A stretch of 64,000 nucleotides of DNA from Methanoregulaceae archaeon (GTDB lineage: Bacteria; Armatimonadota; Fimbriimonadia; Fimbriimonadales; Fimbriimonadaceae). Below, piece after piece: positions 15,109 to 22,822 of the stretch (position 1 is the stretch's first letter; each line of letters starts with the position of its first letter). A program made the position numbers and the translations under genes. The DNA is taken from assembly GCA_020850325.1 (NCBI GenBank), contig JADZEW010000008.1:62001-126000 (forward strand). The letters run 5' to 3'. A model generated the notes under the pieces. That model made no database searches and was not told the DNA's origin. It saw nothing but the letters and a program-made list of their open reading frames with translations.

Positions 15109-16608
15109 CTATCGGCGGCGGGTCGGCTTGAGCAATCCTCCGAGCACGCCTCGGACGAGCGATCGCCCTAGCTGAGACCCCGCTGAGCGCAGCACTGATT
15201 TCGCCATCGCCTCCATCACCGAGTCGCCCCGACGAGCAGGCGCGGCCTGGGCTTTCGCCTCGGCTTTGGCTTGCTTCTCAGCGGCGATCTCCTCTTGTTC
15301 CTCGGCCACAGCGGCGGCAGCCTTCTCGGCTCTTACCTTCAGAATCTCGTGGGCCGACTCTCGGTCGACCAGCTTGTCGTACTTGCCGCCAACCGGGCTG
15401 GAGTTGAACGTGTCCTGCCGAACCGTCGCATCGCACGGGCCGATTCGCGACTTCGGAGGAACCACGAACGTCTCTTGGACCTCCATCGGCACGCCGCCGT
15501 CTTCGAGGCAGGAGACGAGCGCCACGCCGACGCCCATCGTCGTGATCTTCTCTGCGGTCGAAAACTTCGGATTGACGCGGAACGTGTCCGCCGCTGAGGC
15601 GACGGCCTTCTGGTCGCGCGGAGTGAAGGCGCGGAGCGCATGCTGCACGCGGTTGCCGAGCTGGCCGAGCACCGTGTCGGGAATGTCGAGCGGATTCTGC
15701 GAAATCCAGTAAACGCCAACGCCCTTCGATCGGATCAACCGGACCACCTGCTCGACCTTTTGAACCAAGGCGGGCGGGGAATCGCTGAAAAGCAGGTGGG
15801 CTTCATCGAAGAAGAACACCAGCTTCGGATGATCGGGATCGCCGACCTCGGGAAGCTCCTCGAACAGCTCGGAGAGCAGCCACAGCAGGAACGTGCTGTA
15901 CAGCCGCGGGTTCTGCATCAGCTTATCGGCGGCGAGGATGTTGATGTAGCCACGGCCGCTGGTCGTGGTGCGCATCAGGTCGTTCAGCTCCAGTGCGGGC
16001 TCACCGAAGAACTGGTCCGCCCCTTGCTCTTCCAGCACGAGCAGGTTGCGCTGGATCGTGCCCACCGTGGCGGCACTGACGTTGCCGTAGGTCTTCGTCA
16101 GCTGGCTTGCATTCTCAGCCACGTAGGTGAGCATCGAGCGAAGGTCCTTGAGGTCGAGAAGCAGCAGCCCCTCGTCGTCGGCGAGCTTGAACGCAAGGTT
16201 GAGGACCCCTTCTTGAACGTCGTTCAGGTTCATCAGCCGCGCGAGAAGCAACGGCCCCATCTCGGAAATCGTCGTGCGGATCGGGTGGCCTTGCTGGCCC
16301 CAGAGGTCCCAGAACACCACCGGGTAATCCGTATGGGTCCGCGAACCCGTCAACCCGAGCTGCTCGAGCCGGGCTTCGACCTTCGGGTTGCCGCCGCCGG
16401 CCTGGCAAAGGCCGGAGAGATCGCCCTTGACATCGGCCATGAAGACTGGGGTACCGAGGTCGGAGAACCCCTCGGCGAGGGTCTGCAGGGTGACGGTCTT
16501 ACCCGTGCCGGTCGCGCCGGCGATCAAGCCGTGACGGTTGCCGTATTTGGCAAGGAGACTGACCTCGCGGTCGCTGTAGCCGACAAGAACCTTCTGCGGT
16601 TCGCTCAT
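15109..16608 (-). CDS. HerA-like ATPase (DUF853 family)
   Basis: 499 residues. A Walker A motif [10 protein letters not shown] (residues 31-40) and Walker [13 protein letters not shown] (about 265-276) define a HerA/FtsK-type P-loop ATPase. An [11 protein letters not shown] segment and [14 protein letters not shown] match DUF853 proteins. A Glu/Lys/Ala coiled region near residues 430-455 and a basic C-terminal tail ([17 protein letters not shown]) complete it. HerA relatives translocate or unwind DNA, usually with the NurA nuclease. No nurA is here. Its start is 6 bases after TAACAT. Confidence 0.88.
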   Translation of the reverse strand: MSEPQKVLVGYSDREVSLLAKYGNRHGLIAGATGTGKTVTLQTLAEGFSDLGTPVFMADVKGDLSGLCQAGGGNPKVEARLEQLGLTGSRTHTDYPVVFWDLWGQQGHPIRTTISEMGPLLLARLMNLNDVQEGVLNLAFKLADDEGLLLLDLKDLRSMLTYVAENASQLTKTYGNVSAATVGTIQRNLLVLEEQGADQFFGEPALELNDLMRTTTSGRGYINILAADKLMQNPRLYSTFLLWLLSELFEELPEVGDPDHPKLVFFFDEAHLLFSDSPPALVQKVEQVVRLIRSKGVGVYWISQNPLDIPDTVLGQLGNRVQHALRAFTPRDQKAVASAADTFRVNPKFSTAEKITTMGVGVALVSCLEDGGVPMEVQETFVVPPKSRIGPCDATVRQDTFNSSPVGGKYDKLVDRESAHEILKVRAEKAAAAVAEEQEEIAAEKQAKAEAKAQAAPARRGDSVMEAMAKSVLRSAGSQLGRSLVRGVLGGLLKPTRRR

Positions 16609-16614
16609 GGGGCT

Positions 16615-16620
16615 ATGTTA
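16615..16620 (-). promoter_or_regulatory. -10-like TAACAT for HerA-like gene
   Basis: TAACAT lies 6 bases before the ATG at 16608. No Shine-Dalgarno or convincing -35 was seen. This is part of the recurrent leaderless-type start layout. Confidence 0.5.
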
Positions 16621-16664
16621 CACCCGCTTGGCTCTCATTTGAGGATCGCGGGGCCCTCATCGAG

Positions 16665-17231
16665 CTAGGGACTCGTGTTGAAGGCGAACTCGGCCCTTGA
16701 CGCCCAATCTGACTTCTTCACGTGTCCATCAAAGAAGAGAACGTTGAACCATTGGACGGCATCTGAGGGAGCGCTGTGAAAGTGGAAGAAGTCCGAGGCG
16801 AGTAAGTTCTTCGAGGGATTGGGCACACCGGACACCGAGTACTTGCCGAGGACAATATTGAACTCATAACTTGACCCACACCGTTTGAAGTGATTGTTGT
16901 CCCAGTGGACAGCGCCCGTGCCAAAGTCGATAAAGTAATCTCGAGGGCACTTCAACTGTTCTTCTACAACTCCGTAGGGCTTCAGTGCGCTGAGGAACGG
17001 ATGCGGGATGCGAGGGTTGACCGGGGTTGAAGACTCTGCTGGAAGAAAGTCGTTGTGGTCAACGCTGTATCCTAAGAGCGCAACGCCAAGTTGCCTCAGG
17101 TTAGCGAGGCACGTCGTATCTCTCGCTCTCAGCTTGGCTGCCGAGTAGACGGGGAACGTCAAAGCGGCAAGGACGGCAATGATTGCCACGACGACTAGAA
17201 CTTCAACGAGAGTAAAGGCAGAGCGCTTCAT
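16665..17231 (-). CDS. Type II secretion/type IV pilin-like pseudopilin
   Basis: 188 residues with a class III prepilin signal, MKRSAFTLVEVLVVVAIIAV, where cleavage before Phe and the downstream Glu are typical. A NLRQLGVALLGYSVDHND segment follows, which is common in DUF1559-like pseudopilins of Armatimonadota and Planctomycetota. The C-terminal half holds VLFFDGHVKKSDW, another family mark. The product should be processed by prepilin peptidase and assembled or anchored in the envelope. Its ATG overlaps the TAA of the preceding gene. Confidence 0.85.
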   Translation of the reverse strand: MKRSAFTLVEVLVVVAIIAVLAALTFPVYSAAKLRARDTTCLANLRQLGVALLGYSVDHNDFLPAESSTPVNPRIPHPFLSALKPYGVVEEQLKCPRDYFIDFGTGAVHWDNNHFKRCGSSYEFNIVLGKYSVSGVPNPSKNLLASDFFHFHSAPSDAVQWFNVLFFDGHVKKSDWASRAEFAFNTSP

Positions 17232-17764
17232 TACTCTAAGCCTTGGTCACGTCGAGGCATGTATGGGATTGTCTCGAGCGCGACTGCCATCTCTTTCACC
17301 GCGGGTCGAGGATCCTGCTCGTACTTTGCGACTAGGTCTTTGCGATCTGGGACATTCATTCGATACAGAATGACCAGCGCTCCCGCCGCCACGTGCTCTT
17401 CTCGGTCGTCGAGCATGGTTCGCGCGAGTGCGATGGCTTCTTCGCGGCGTCCCGTGTTCTCTTGAGCACGCAACAGCGCTTGAGCGCGGTTGCGGAAGCG
17501 ATCATTGTCGCTCGACAAGTACCTCTTCGCTCTTTCCCATTCCGCGTCTGACAAGGGGAGCCGCAACTCGAAGCATTTCTCGGTGAGCCCCACCAAGTCG
17601 ATATAGTCCTCAGTGTCGAAGCCTAATCGTCGAGCCCTGGCCACCAAGCTATCGTCTCGAACATAAGCCCTCCACCCTAGGTAACCCAGGGCGGGGGCAA
17701 CGACCAAGAGTCCGACCACGACCAGCCGAACTGGCTTGGACCGAAGGGGACCGGGCCTTAGCAT
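17231..17764 (-). CDS. Single-pass membrane protein with helical-repeat domain
   Basis: 177 residues. One N-terminal membrane helix (VRLVVVGLLVVAPALGYLGW) is followed by an all-helical domain with paired helices such as AQALLRAQENTGRREEAIAL and MLDDREEHVAAGALVILYRM. That pattern suggests HEAT- or TPR-like repeats. No enzyme motif is visible. The ATG at 17764 overlaps the TAA of the Cys-rich gene and the stop overlaps the pseudopilin ATG, so three genes form an operon. The function may relate to envelope or pilus assembly, inferred from context only. Confidence 0.7.
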   Translation of the reverse strand: MLRPGPLRSKPVRLVVVGLLVVAPALGYLGWRAYVRDDSLVARARRLGFDTEDYIDLVGLTEKCFELRLPLSDAEWERAKRYLSSDNDRFRNRAQALLRAQENTGRREEAIALARTMLDDREEHVAAGALVILYRMNVPDRKDLVAKYEQDPRPAVKEMAVALETIPYMPRRDQGLE

Positions 17765-17991
17765 CGATAGAACTGGCACCAGTTGTAACACTGGGACAAG
17801 CCGGTGCCCGAGCAGTAAGCGTCACAGGCCGCCAAACACTGTTGACACGAACTTGATGCCGAGCAAGGACCGCCCGGGCGACCATCCGTGTACTTGCAGC
17901 ATTCCGGATAAAGGGGGCCCGCAAACGCAATCGATACTAACAGCAGTGCGATTGAGGTAAGGACCAGTGAGAACGTCTGTCGAGATTTCAT
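17758..17991 (-). CDS. Cysteine-rich secreted peptide
   Basis: 77 residues. A signal peptide (LVLTSIALLLVSIAFAGP) is followed by a compact mature region of about 50 residues with 10 cysteines (PECCKYTDGRPGGPCS, then SSSCQQCLAACDAYCS, then QCYNWCQFYRC). The even number and spacing suggest a disulfide-knotted exported peptide, either structural or toxin-like. I do not recognise the family. The ATG at 17991 has GGAGG about 10 bases upstream and a good promoter. It is the first gene of an operon with the helical-repeat protein and pseudopilin. Confidence 0.75.
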   Translation of the reverse strand: MKSRQTFSLVLTSIALLLVSIAFAGPLYPECCKYTDGRPGGPCSASSSCQQCLAACDAYCSGTGLSQCYNWCQFYRC

Positions 17992-18013
17992 CGTCTTGAC
18001 ACCTCCACCGCGA

Positions 18014-18042
18014 ATATTAGCGCACTTTCCACTAAATTCCAA
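18014..18042 (-). promoter_or_regulatory. Promoter of the Cys-rich peptide operon
   Basis: On the minus strand, TTGGAA (18037-18042) and TAATAT (18014-18019) are separated by 17 bases. Predicted transcription starts near 18007, giving a 15-base leader with the GGAGG site. The 13-base poly-G/poly-C tract starts 18 bases upstream of the -35. Confidence 0.55.
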
Positions 18043-18060
18043 GTACGTTTCACAATTTTC

Positions 18061-18073
18061 GGGGGGGGGGGGG
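18061..18073. repeat. Homopolymer tract of 13 G
   Basis: Thirteen consecutive G on the plus strand (C on the coding strand of the Cys-rich operon) lie about 70 bases before that gene's start. It is the longest mononucleotide run I noticed in the window. It sits between the operon promoter and the end of recG, so length change would alter spacing upstream of the promoter rather than a reading frame. Confidence 0.95.
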
Positions 18074-18127
18074 ATTTCAGGTAATTGTACTAGCATTGAC
18101 GAGTTAAGGTGCCAGCGAGCCTGTCGA

Positions 18128-20200
18128 TCACGCCACGGGCATCGAGTTGATCTTTGCCCGCCACTCCAGCACCTTAGCGCGCAATAGCTGGTACGTCGGC
18201 TTCTCTAGGAACGGATCGTAGGCGGCCAGCTTCATCGCCGCTCCCCGGGCTTCCTCGAGGAGGCGTCCATCCTGGATCAAGTCCGCGATTTTCAAGTCGA
18301 GATTGCCGTGTTGGCGGGTTCCGGCAACCTCGCCAGGCCCGCGGAGCTTAAGATCCTCTTCGGCGATCTTGAAGCCGTCGGAGGTCGCAACCATGGTCTC
18401 CATCCGGCGCTGAGCTTCGTCGTTCTTCGCATCGGCGATCAAGATGCAAAAGCTCTGGGCGGCTCCGCGTCCGATGCGTCCCCGCAACTGGTGCAGCTGG
18501 CTCAACCCAAACCGATTCGCGTCCTCGATAATCATCACCGACGCGTTGGGAACGTCCACGCCCACTTCGATCACCGTCGTGCTCACCAGCACGTCCAGCT
18601 CGTGGCGGCGAAAAGCCTCCATCGTTGCCTCCTTTTCGGCGGACTTCAGCTGGCCGTGGAGCAACCCGACTCTTAGATTGGAGAAGACCGACTGGGTCAG
18701 GCGGTAGTAGAGGTCTTCGGCGGCCTGGGCCTGCATCTTGTCGGAGTCGGCAACCAGCGGACACACCACGTAAGCCTGCTGGCCGAGCGCGACCAACTCC
18801 TGGACGGTCTCATAGACCCTGGGCCGATCCACGGCGGGGCGCCAGTGGGTCTTGACCGGCGTACGCCCCGGCGGCAGCTCGTCGATGATGCTAAGGTCAA
18901 GGTCGCCGTAGAGCGCCATCGTCAGCGTACGCGGGATCGGGGTCGCGGTCATGACGAGCACGTCCGGGTTGCCCAGCCCCTTCGCCCGTAGCGCCGCCCG
19001 CTGCAGCACGCCGAACCGATGCTGCTCGTCGATAATCGCAAGTCCGAGGTGCGAGAACTCGACGCCTTCTTGAATCAAGGCGTGAGTGCCGACAGCGACG
19101 TGGGCCGCGCCAGCGCGAACCTGCTCGTACACCTTCTTCTTCTGGGCGGCGGTCATCTTGCCGACCAGCACGGCCACCGTGATGCCCTGCGGCTCCAGCA
19201 TGTTTCGCAGATTGATCGCGTGCTGCTCGGCGAGGATCTCGGTGGGGGCCATGAGGCACGCCTGATATCCCGATCGCACCACCGCGAGCATCGCGCACGC
19301 GGCGACCGCCGTCTTGCCCGAACCCACGTCGCCTTGCACCAGCCTGTTCATCGGCTCGGGGCGGCGGAGGTCGTCGAAGATCTCGCCGACGGCCCGCTGC
19401 TGCGCTCCGGTCAGGGTGAAGGGAAGCATCGTCGCCATGTCTTCATGGACCGATTCGGGGATCGCGAAGGCAATGCCCGGCTCCTGATGGGTCTCTGCCC
19501 GCTGCATGGCGAGGGCCATCTGCATGACGAAGAACTCCTCGAACACCAGGCGGCGGCGTGCCGCCTTGCGGTCATCGTCACTCTGGGGTCGGTGGATCGC
19601 CTGCAGGCACCAATCGAGCGGGGGCAGTTCGTACCGACGGCGAAGGTTCTCGGGCAGCGGATCCACGACATGGCCAAGATAGTTGTCGAGCGCCGAAGCC
19701 GCTGCGCGCCGGACGAAGAGCTGGCCCAACCCTTCCGTGAGCGGATACACCGGCGTGATGCGGGCGAAGGCCTCGCCCCCGTCTTCGTCGATGAGCTCGT
19801 ACTCGGGAGAGGCCATCTCCAGCCAGGTCGACCCCTCCTTGACTTGGCCATAGGCGATGAGTTCACCCCGGTAGGCCTCCAGCTTCTTACGAACCCACGG
19901 TTGGTTGAACCACACCAACTGGATGCCCGAGTTTCCGTCCGACAGCATCGCCTTGATGATCACGCGTCCGCCGCTAATCGGCCGGGCATCGAGGCCGGTC
20001 AGCCGCCCGCGGACAGTCGCCCAATCACCCGGGCGGAGCGAACTGAGCGGAGGCAGGTGGCTCCGGTCCTCGTAGCGCCGCGGGAGGTGATACAGCACAT
20101 CGCGGACGGTCTTGATTCCGACCTTGTTGAACAACGGCGCGAGCTTCGGGCCGACGCCTTTGAGGAACTGGATTTCGGTGTCGAGAGGTTCGCGGGACAT
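18128..20200 (-). CDS. recG: ATP-dependent DNA helicase RecG
   Basis: 690 residues, the normal RecG length. The N-terminal wedge/OB region (LKGVGPKLAPLFNKVGIKTV, PLSSLRPGDWATVRGRL) is followed by the helicase core with Walker A GDVGSGKTAVAA, the RecG-type DEQHRFGV box, TATPIPRTL and the C-terminal QLRGRIGRG motif. RecG reverses stalled replication forks and processes branched DNA. The ATG at 20200 is chosen because upstream codons fall in a palindromic repeat. It is divergent from the ATP synthase operon. Confidence 0.96.
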   Translation of the reverse strand: MSREPLDTEIQFLKGVGPKLAPLFNKVGIKTVRDVLYHLPRRYEDRSHLPPLSSLRPGDWATVRGRLTGLDARPISGGRVIIKAMLSDGNSGIQLVWFNQPWVRKKLEAYRGELIAYGQVKEGSTWLEMASPEYELIDEDGGEAFARITPVYPLTEGLGQLFVRRAAASALDNYLGHVVDPLPENLRRRYELPPLDWCLQAIHRPQSDDDRKAARRRLVFEEFFVMQMALAMQRAETHQEPGIAFAIPESVHEDMATMLPFTLTGAQQRAVGEIFDDLRRPEPMNRLVQGDVGSGKTAVAACAMLAVVRSGYQACLMAPTEILAEQHAINLRNMLEPQGITVAVLVGKMTAAQKKKVYEQVRAGAAHVAVGTHALIQEGVEFSHLGLAIIDEQHRFGVLQRAALRAKGLGNPDVLVMTATPIPRTLTMALYGDLDLSIIDELPPGRTPVKTHWRPAVDRPRVYETVQELVALGQQAYVVCPLVADSDKMQAQAAEDLYYRLTQSVFSNLRVGLLHGQLKSAEKEATMEAFRRHELDVLVSTTVIEVGVDVPNASVMIIEDANRFGLSQLHQLRGRIGRGAAQSFCILIADAKNDEAQRRMETMVATSDGFKIAEEDLKLRGPGEVAGTRQHGNLDLKIADLIQDGRLLEEARGAAMKLAAYDPFLEKPTYQLLRAKVLEWRAKINSMPVA

Positions 20201-20213
20201 GTTGGCGTGGGGC

Positions 20214-20282
20214 GGCTGTGGGATGTTGTCTGTCGGATGTTGTGCGGAGTCCGCGACATCCGACATTCAACATCCCACAGCC
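20214..20282. repeat. GGATGT palindrome R1 between recG and atp operon
   Basis: Two 27-base arms (20214-20240 and 20256-20282) match at 25 positions as an inverted repeat around a 15-base loop, which contains its own GCGGAGTCCGC mini-palindrome. The arms are built of GGGATGTTG and CGGATGT words. The same words recur at 27205-27329 and 55261-55328. The right end lies 8 bases before the atp -10 hexamer. Confidence 0.85.
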
Positions 20283-20290
20283 AAGGCAGG

Positions 20291-20296
20291 TACCTT
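20291..20296 (+). promoter_or_regulatory. -10-like TACCTT of the ATP synthase operon
   Basis: TACCTT lies 6 bases before the ATG at 20303 and 8 bases after palindrome R1. There is no Shine-Dalgarno sequence. Confidence 0.45.
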
Positions 20297-20302
20297 TCCT
20301 TT

Positions 20303-20722
20303 ATGACGGACGACCGCCACGATTTGCCGGAGCCGGAGGACCCGATCGAGAAAGGTCTGCAGGAACTCCAGCGACAAGCCGACGAACTCAAGGTCGAGTC
20401 GAAGGGCGACCAAATCGACGCTGAGTTCGACGAGCGGATGAAGCGGCTGGAAGGGCGGGTGCAAGAATCGAAGGCCGTCCGAGAATCTCAGCAGCGTGAG
20501 ACGAAGCGGCAACTGGCGAGCGACCGGGAGAGCGCGCGCGGCCTCGGCGTCGGCCTTTCTATCGCCTACACCATCATCGGTTTGCCACTCTTCGGCTACG
20601 CCGTCGGTTACTTCATCGACCAATCGACCGGCGGGGAGTCGGCGAAGGGCATCGCCATGATGATCGGCGCGATCGCCGGCATCGGGATGGCGTTCGTGAT
20701 CCTCAATCGGCAGAACTCGTGA
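20303..20722 (+). CDS. atpZ: AtpZ/AtpI-family ATP synthase accessory protein
   Basis: 139 residues. A long polar, charged coiled-coil-like N-terminal region (about 1-75, rich in Glu, Lys and Gln) is followed by two membrane helices, LGVGLSIAYTIIGLPLFGYAVG and GIAMMIGAIAGIGMAFVIL, joined by DQSTGGESAK. That two-helix hairpin is typical of AtpZ/AtpI proteins encoded first in atp operons and thought to help magnesium/calcium handling or c-ring assembly. The N-terminal region is longer than usual. The stop overlaps the next gene's GTG (GTGA). Confidence 0.8.
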   Translation: MTDDRHDLPEPEDPIEKGLQELQRQADELKVESKGDQIDAEFDERMKRLEGRVQESKAVRESQQRETKRQLASDRESARGLGVGLSIAYTIIGLPLFGYAVGYFIDQSTGGESAKGIAMMIGAIAGIGMAFVILNRQNS

Positions 20723-21081
20723 AGCGCGCGATCAAGGATCCAAAGCTCTGGGTGATCTGCAGCCTGATCGCAGTCGGGGCGAGCTTCGGCATCGGCGGTT
20801 CGATGGGCGCGATCGGGATGGCGGCCGGGCTTCTCGGCACCGCCTTCAACATGTTCGCGCTCTGGCTCATCATCCGGCTGCTGGGGAATGCCATGGCCGA
20901 CAAGCCACAGGCGCGCTTCGGTGCGTTCGTGACGGTCGTGATGTTCCTGATCAAGCTCCCGGTGCTCATCCTCTTGGGCTTTGCGATGCGCAATCTTGGC
21001 CCGACGGCGCTGAACCACTTTTTGATCGGTTTGGGTTTGGTATACTTCGCGCTGGTCGGATGGTCGCAGTCGCAAGACTAG
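20719..21081 (+). CDS. atpI: ATP synthase subunit I-like protein
   Basis: 120 residues with four hydrophobic segments: LWVICSLIAVGASFGIGGSM, MAAGLLGTAFNMFALWLIIR, FVTVVMFLIKLPVLILLGFA and HFLIGLGLVYFALVGW. It lies between atpZ and atpB, the usual place of AtpI/AtpR-type subunits that assist c-ring assembly. GTG start, 4-base overlap with atpZ. The family is judged by position and topology rather than strong sequence motifs. Confidence 0.7.
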   Translation: MKRAIKDPKLWVICSLIAVGASFGIGGSMGAIGMAAGLLGTAFNMFALWLIIRLLGNAMADKPQARFGAFVTVVMFLIKLPVLILLGFAMRNLGPTALNHFLIGLGLVYFALVGWSQSQD

Positions 21082-21097
21082 CGCCCCGTTTTTATGT

Positions 21098-21862
21098 ATG
21101 GGTGAAGTGTTGACAGCAGGGACGCTGCTCGGAGCAGCCGGAGGCGAGGGTGGTGCACATGGCGCCAGCTACGAGGGCCTCTTCGTCTACCTTGGCATCG
21201 TCGTCGTCATCCTCTTCCTCTTCTTGGCGAACGCCAAGCAAGGCCTGAACAATCGGGTCTTCAAGAAGTGGACCACGCAGTGGACCGAGCAGCTCTACCT
21301 GTTCATCGAGAACATGACGGTGGGCATCATCGGCGGCCATGGCCGGAAGTACATTCCGCTGATCATGGCGCTGTGGATGATCATCTTCGTGTCGAACATT
21401 GTCTCGCTGTTCTTCCCGACCGCCCCGACCGCAGACCTCAGCTTCAACCTCGCCCTCGCGCTCATTTCCATCGGCTATGTCCAGTGGGAAGGCATGAAGG
21501 CGAATGGTGTGGCAGGCCACTTTAGCCACTTCGCCGGCCCCAAGCTGGGCGGCGGCCTCGTTCTCATCTCGTTGATGATCTTCGTGATCGAACTGATCTC
21601 CGAGGTGATGAAGAACGTTTCGCTCTCGCTGCGACTCTTCGGCAACATCGAAGGCGGCCACCAAGCCGTCGTTGCCATGAATGAGTTGGGCGCGGGCGTG
21701 TACATCCCGATCGGCTTCTTCTTGCTGCCGGTCAAGCTGCTCACCTGCGTGGTGCAGGCGCTCATCTTCACCCTTCTCACCTGCGTGTACATTTCGCTCG
21801 TCACGCACCACGAGGAAGAGGGTCATGAGCACAGCCACGGTGAACTGGCGGGGGCGCACTAA
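21098..21862 (+). CDS. atpB: F0F1 ATP synthase subunit a
   Basis: 254 residues. Five to six membrane helices are present and the essential arginine sits in LSLRLFGNIEGGHQ. Preceding ELISEVMKN and a late LPVKLLTCVVQALIF helix match subunit a. It forms the proton half-channels against the c-ring in the inner membrane. A His-rich C-terminal tail (HHEEEGHEHSHGELAGAH) is unusual and could bind metal, though it may only be a disordered end. Confidence 0.95.
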   Translation: MGEVLTAGTLLGAAGGEGGAHGASYEGLFVYLGIVVVILFLFLANAKQGLNNRVFKKWTTQWTEQLYLFIENMTVGIIGGHGRKYIPLIMALWMIIFVSNIVSLFFPTAPTADLSFNLALALISIGYVQWEGMKANGVAGHFSHFAGPKLGGGLVLISLMIFVIELISEVMKNVSLSLRLFGNIEGGHQAVVAMNELGAGVYIPIGFFLLPVKLLTCVVQALIFTLLTCVYISLVTHHEEEGHEHSHGELAGAH

Positions 21863-21898
21863 CAACAATTTCCAGCTGAAAGGCTTTGGGAGCTCATC

Positions 21899-21905
21899 AG
21901 GAGGA
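21899..21905 (+). promoter_or_regulatory. Strong Shine-Dalgarno site of atpE
   Basis: AGGAGGA matches the anti-Shine-Dalgarno consensus and is the best such site in the atp operon. It lies 12-13 bases before the ATG at 21918, slightly longer than ideal. It fits the higher copy number needed for subunit c. Confidence 0.7.
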
Positions 21906-21917
21906 TATAGAACAACA

Positions 21918-22130
21918 ATGACTGGTCACGTTTTTGGTCTCGGTATCGGCCTCGCCGCACTCGGTGTCGCCATTGGTCTCGGTCTTATCGGTTATTCGGC
22001 GATGCAGGGCATGTCCCGCCAGCCAGAAGCCATCGGTAAGATCCAGACGGCGATGCTTATCGCGCTCGCGTTCGTCGAGCTCGTATTCCTGCTCACCGTC
22101 TTCGTCGTCCCCGGCTCGCTCAAGATCTAA
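21918..22130 (+). CDS. atpE: F0F1 ATP synthase subunit c
   Basis: 70 residues forming two membrane helices with the polar loop RQPEAIGKI and the ion-binding Glu in ALAFVELVFLL. The residue after that Glu is Leu rather than Ser/Thr, which argues for proton rather than sodium coupling. The glycine-rich first helix (GLGIGLAALGVAIGLGLIG) is typical. The upstream frame is the shadow of atpB and is excluded. Confidence 0.97.
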   Translation: MTGHVFGLGIGLAALGVAIGLGLIGYSAMQGMSRQPEAIGKIQTAMLIALAFVELVFLLTVFVVPGSLKI

Positions 22131-22150
22131 ACGGGGCACAACCGCGCGAA

Positions 22151-22186
22151 CGGGTAGGGGTCGAGGATTTCCTCGGCACCTGCCCG
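22151..22186 (+). other. Intercistronic stem-loop between atpE and atpF
   Basis: CGGG (22151-22154) pairs with CCCG (22183-22186), and CGAGG (22162-22166) pairs with CCTCG (22171-22175) around an ATTT loop. There is no T-run, so it looks like an RNA stability or processing element rather than a terminator. It separates the highly translated atpE from atpF, which has no clear ribosome site. Confidence 0.5.
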
Positions 22187-22199
22187 CTCCTTGAAACCT

Positions 22200-22820
22200 A
22201 TGGCAAATCAGAAATCGTCGTCAGGTCTTCCGTTTCCGGTGATTCTCGTCATCGGCATCGTGATGATGGCGGGCGGGTTTTACGTCTCGAAGAATGTCCA
22301 CATCGACTTCCTCACGAAGCTCGCTGAACAGGGCATTTCTCTCGATCCAGGTAAGACCATCTCGGCCATCGGCGTGCTGCTGATCTTGTTCCCGGTGATC
22401 CGATCGTTTTACATCGGACCTCTTGGGGACGCTATCAGTGGGCGAACCAATGAGCTCGAGCGCACGTTCACTGAAGCGGAGTCGCTGCGAAGTGAAATGA
22501 CGCAGATGCGCTCGGATTACGAGCGACGTCTCGTCGAAACCGAATCGGCGGCTCGCGAGCAGATTCAGTCGGAAATCCGCAAGGCTCAGGAACTTCGAGG
22601 TCAACTCGAAGCCGATGCGCGTGCGCGGGCCGATGAGTATCTGCACAAGGCTCAGGCGGACATCGAGAACGAGAAGAATCGGGTCATCAACGACCTGAGA
22701 ATTCACGTCGTCGATCTCACCCTCGGCGCCACCGAGAAGATTCTCGGCGAGAATGTGGACTCCGATCGGAACCGCAAGCTCATCGCTGAGTTCATCGACA
22801 AGGTCGAGGTGCCCGGCTAA
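22200..22820 (+). CDS. atpF: F0F1 ATP synthase subunit b
   Basis: 206 residues. The long helical stalk (LERTFTEAESLRSEMTQMRS onward) and the C-terminal LTLGATEKILGENVDSDRNR match subunit b, which tethers F1 to F0. It is about 40-50 residues longer than most b subunits because a first hydrophobic helix (FPVILVIGIVMMAGGFYV, about 12-29) precedes the usual one (ISAIGVLLILFPVIRSFYI). The ATG at 22200 is preferred to an in-frame TTG at 22191. No Shine-Dalgarno sequence is visible. Confidence 0.9.
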   Translation: MANQKSSSGLPFPVILVIGIVMMAGGFYVSKNVHIDFLTKLAEQGISLDPGKTISAIGVLLILFPVIRSFYIGPLGDAISGRTNELERTFTEAESLRSEMTQMRSDYERRLVETESAAREQIQSEIRKAQELRGQLEADARARADEYLHKAQADIENEKNRVINDLRIHVVDLTLGATEKILGENVDSDRNRKLIAEFIDKVEVPG

Positions 22821-22822
22821 GC

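Noticed and set aside
20214-20282. tRNA or riboswitch in the recG/atp gap
   Set aside because: The fold is a simple long hairpin made of repeated words, with no anticodon or conserved riboswitch core.
19019-20302. Long N-terminal extension of the atpZ frame
   Set aside because: It is antisense to recG and crosses palindrome R1. ATG 20303 is followed by a normal AtpZ sequence.
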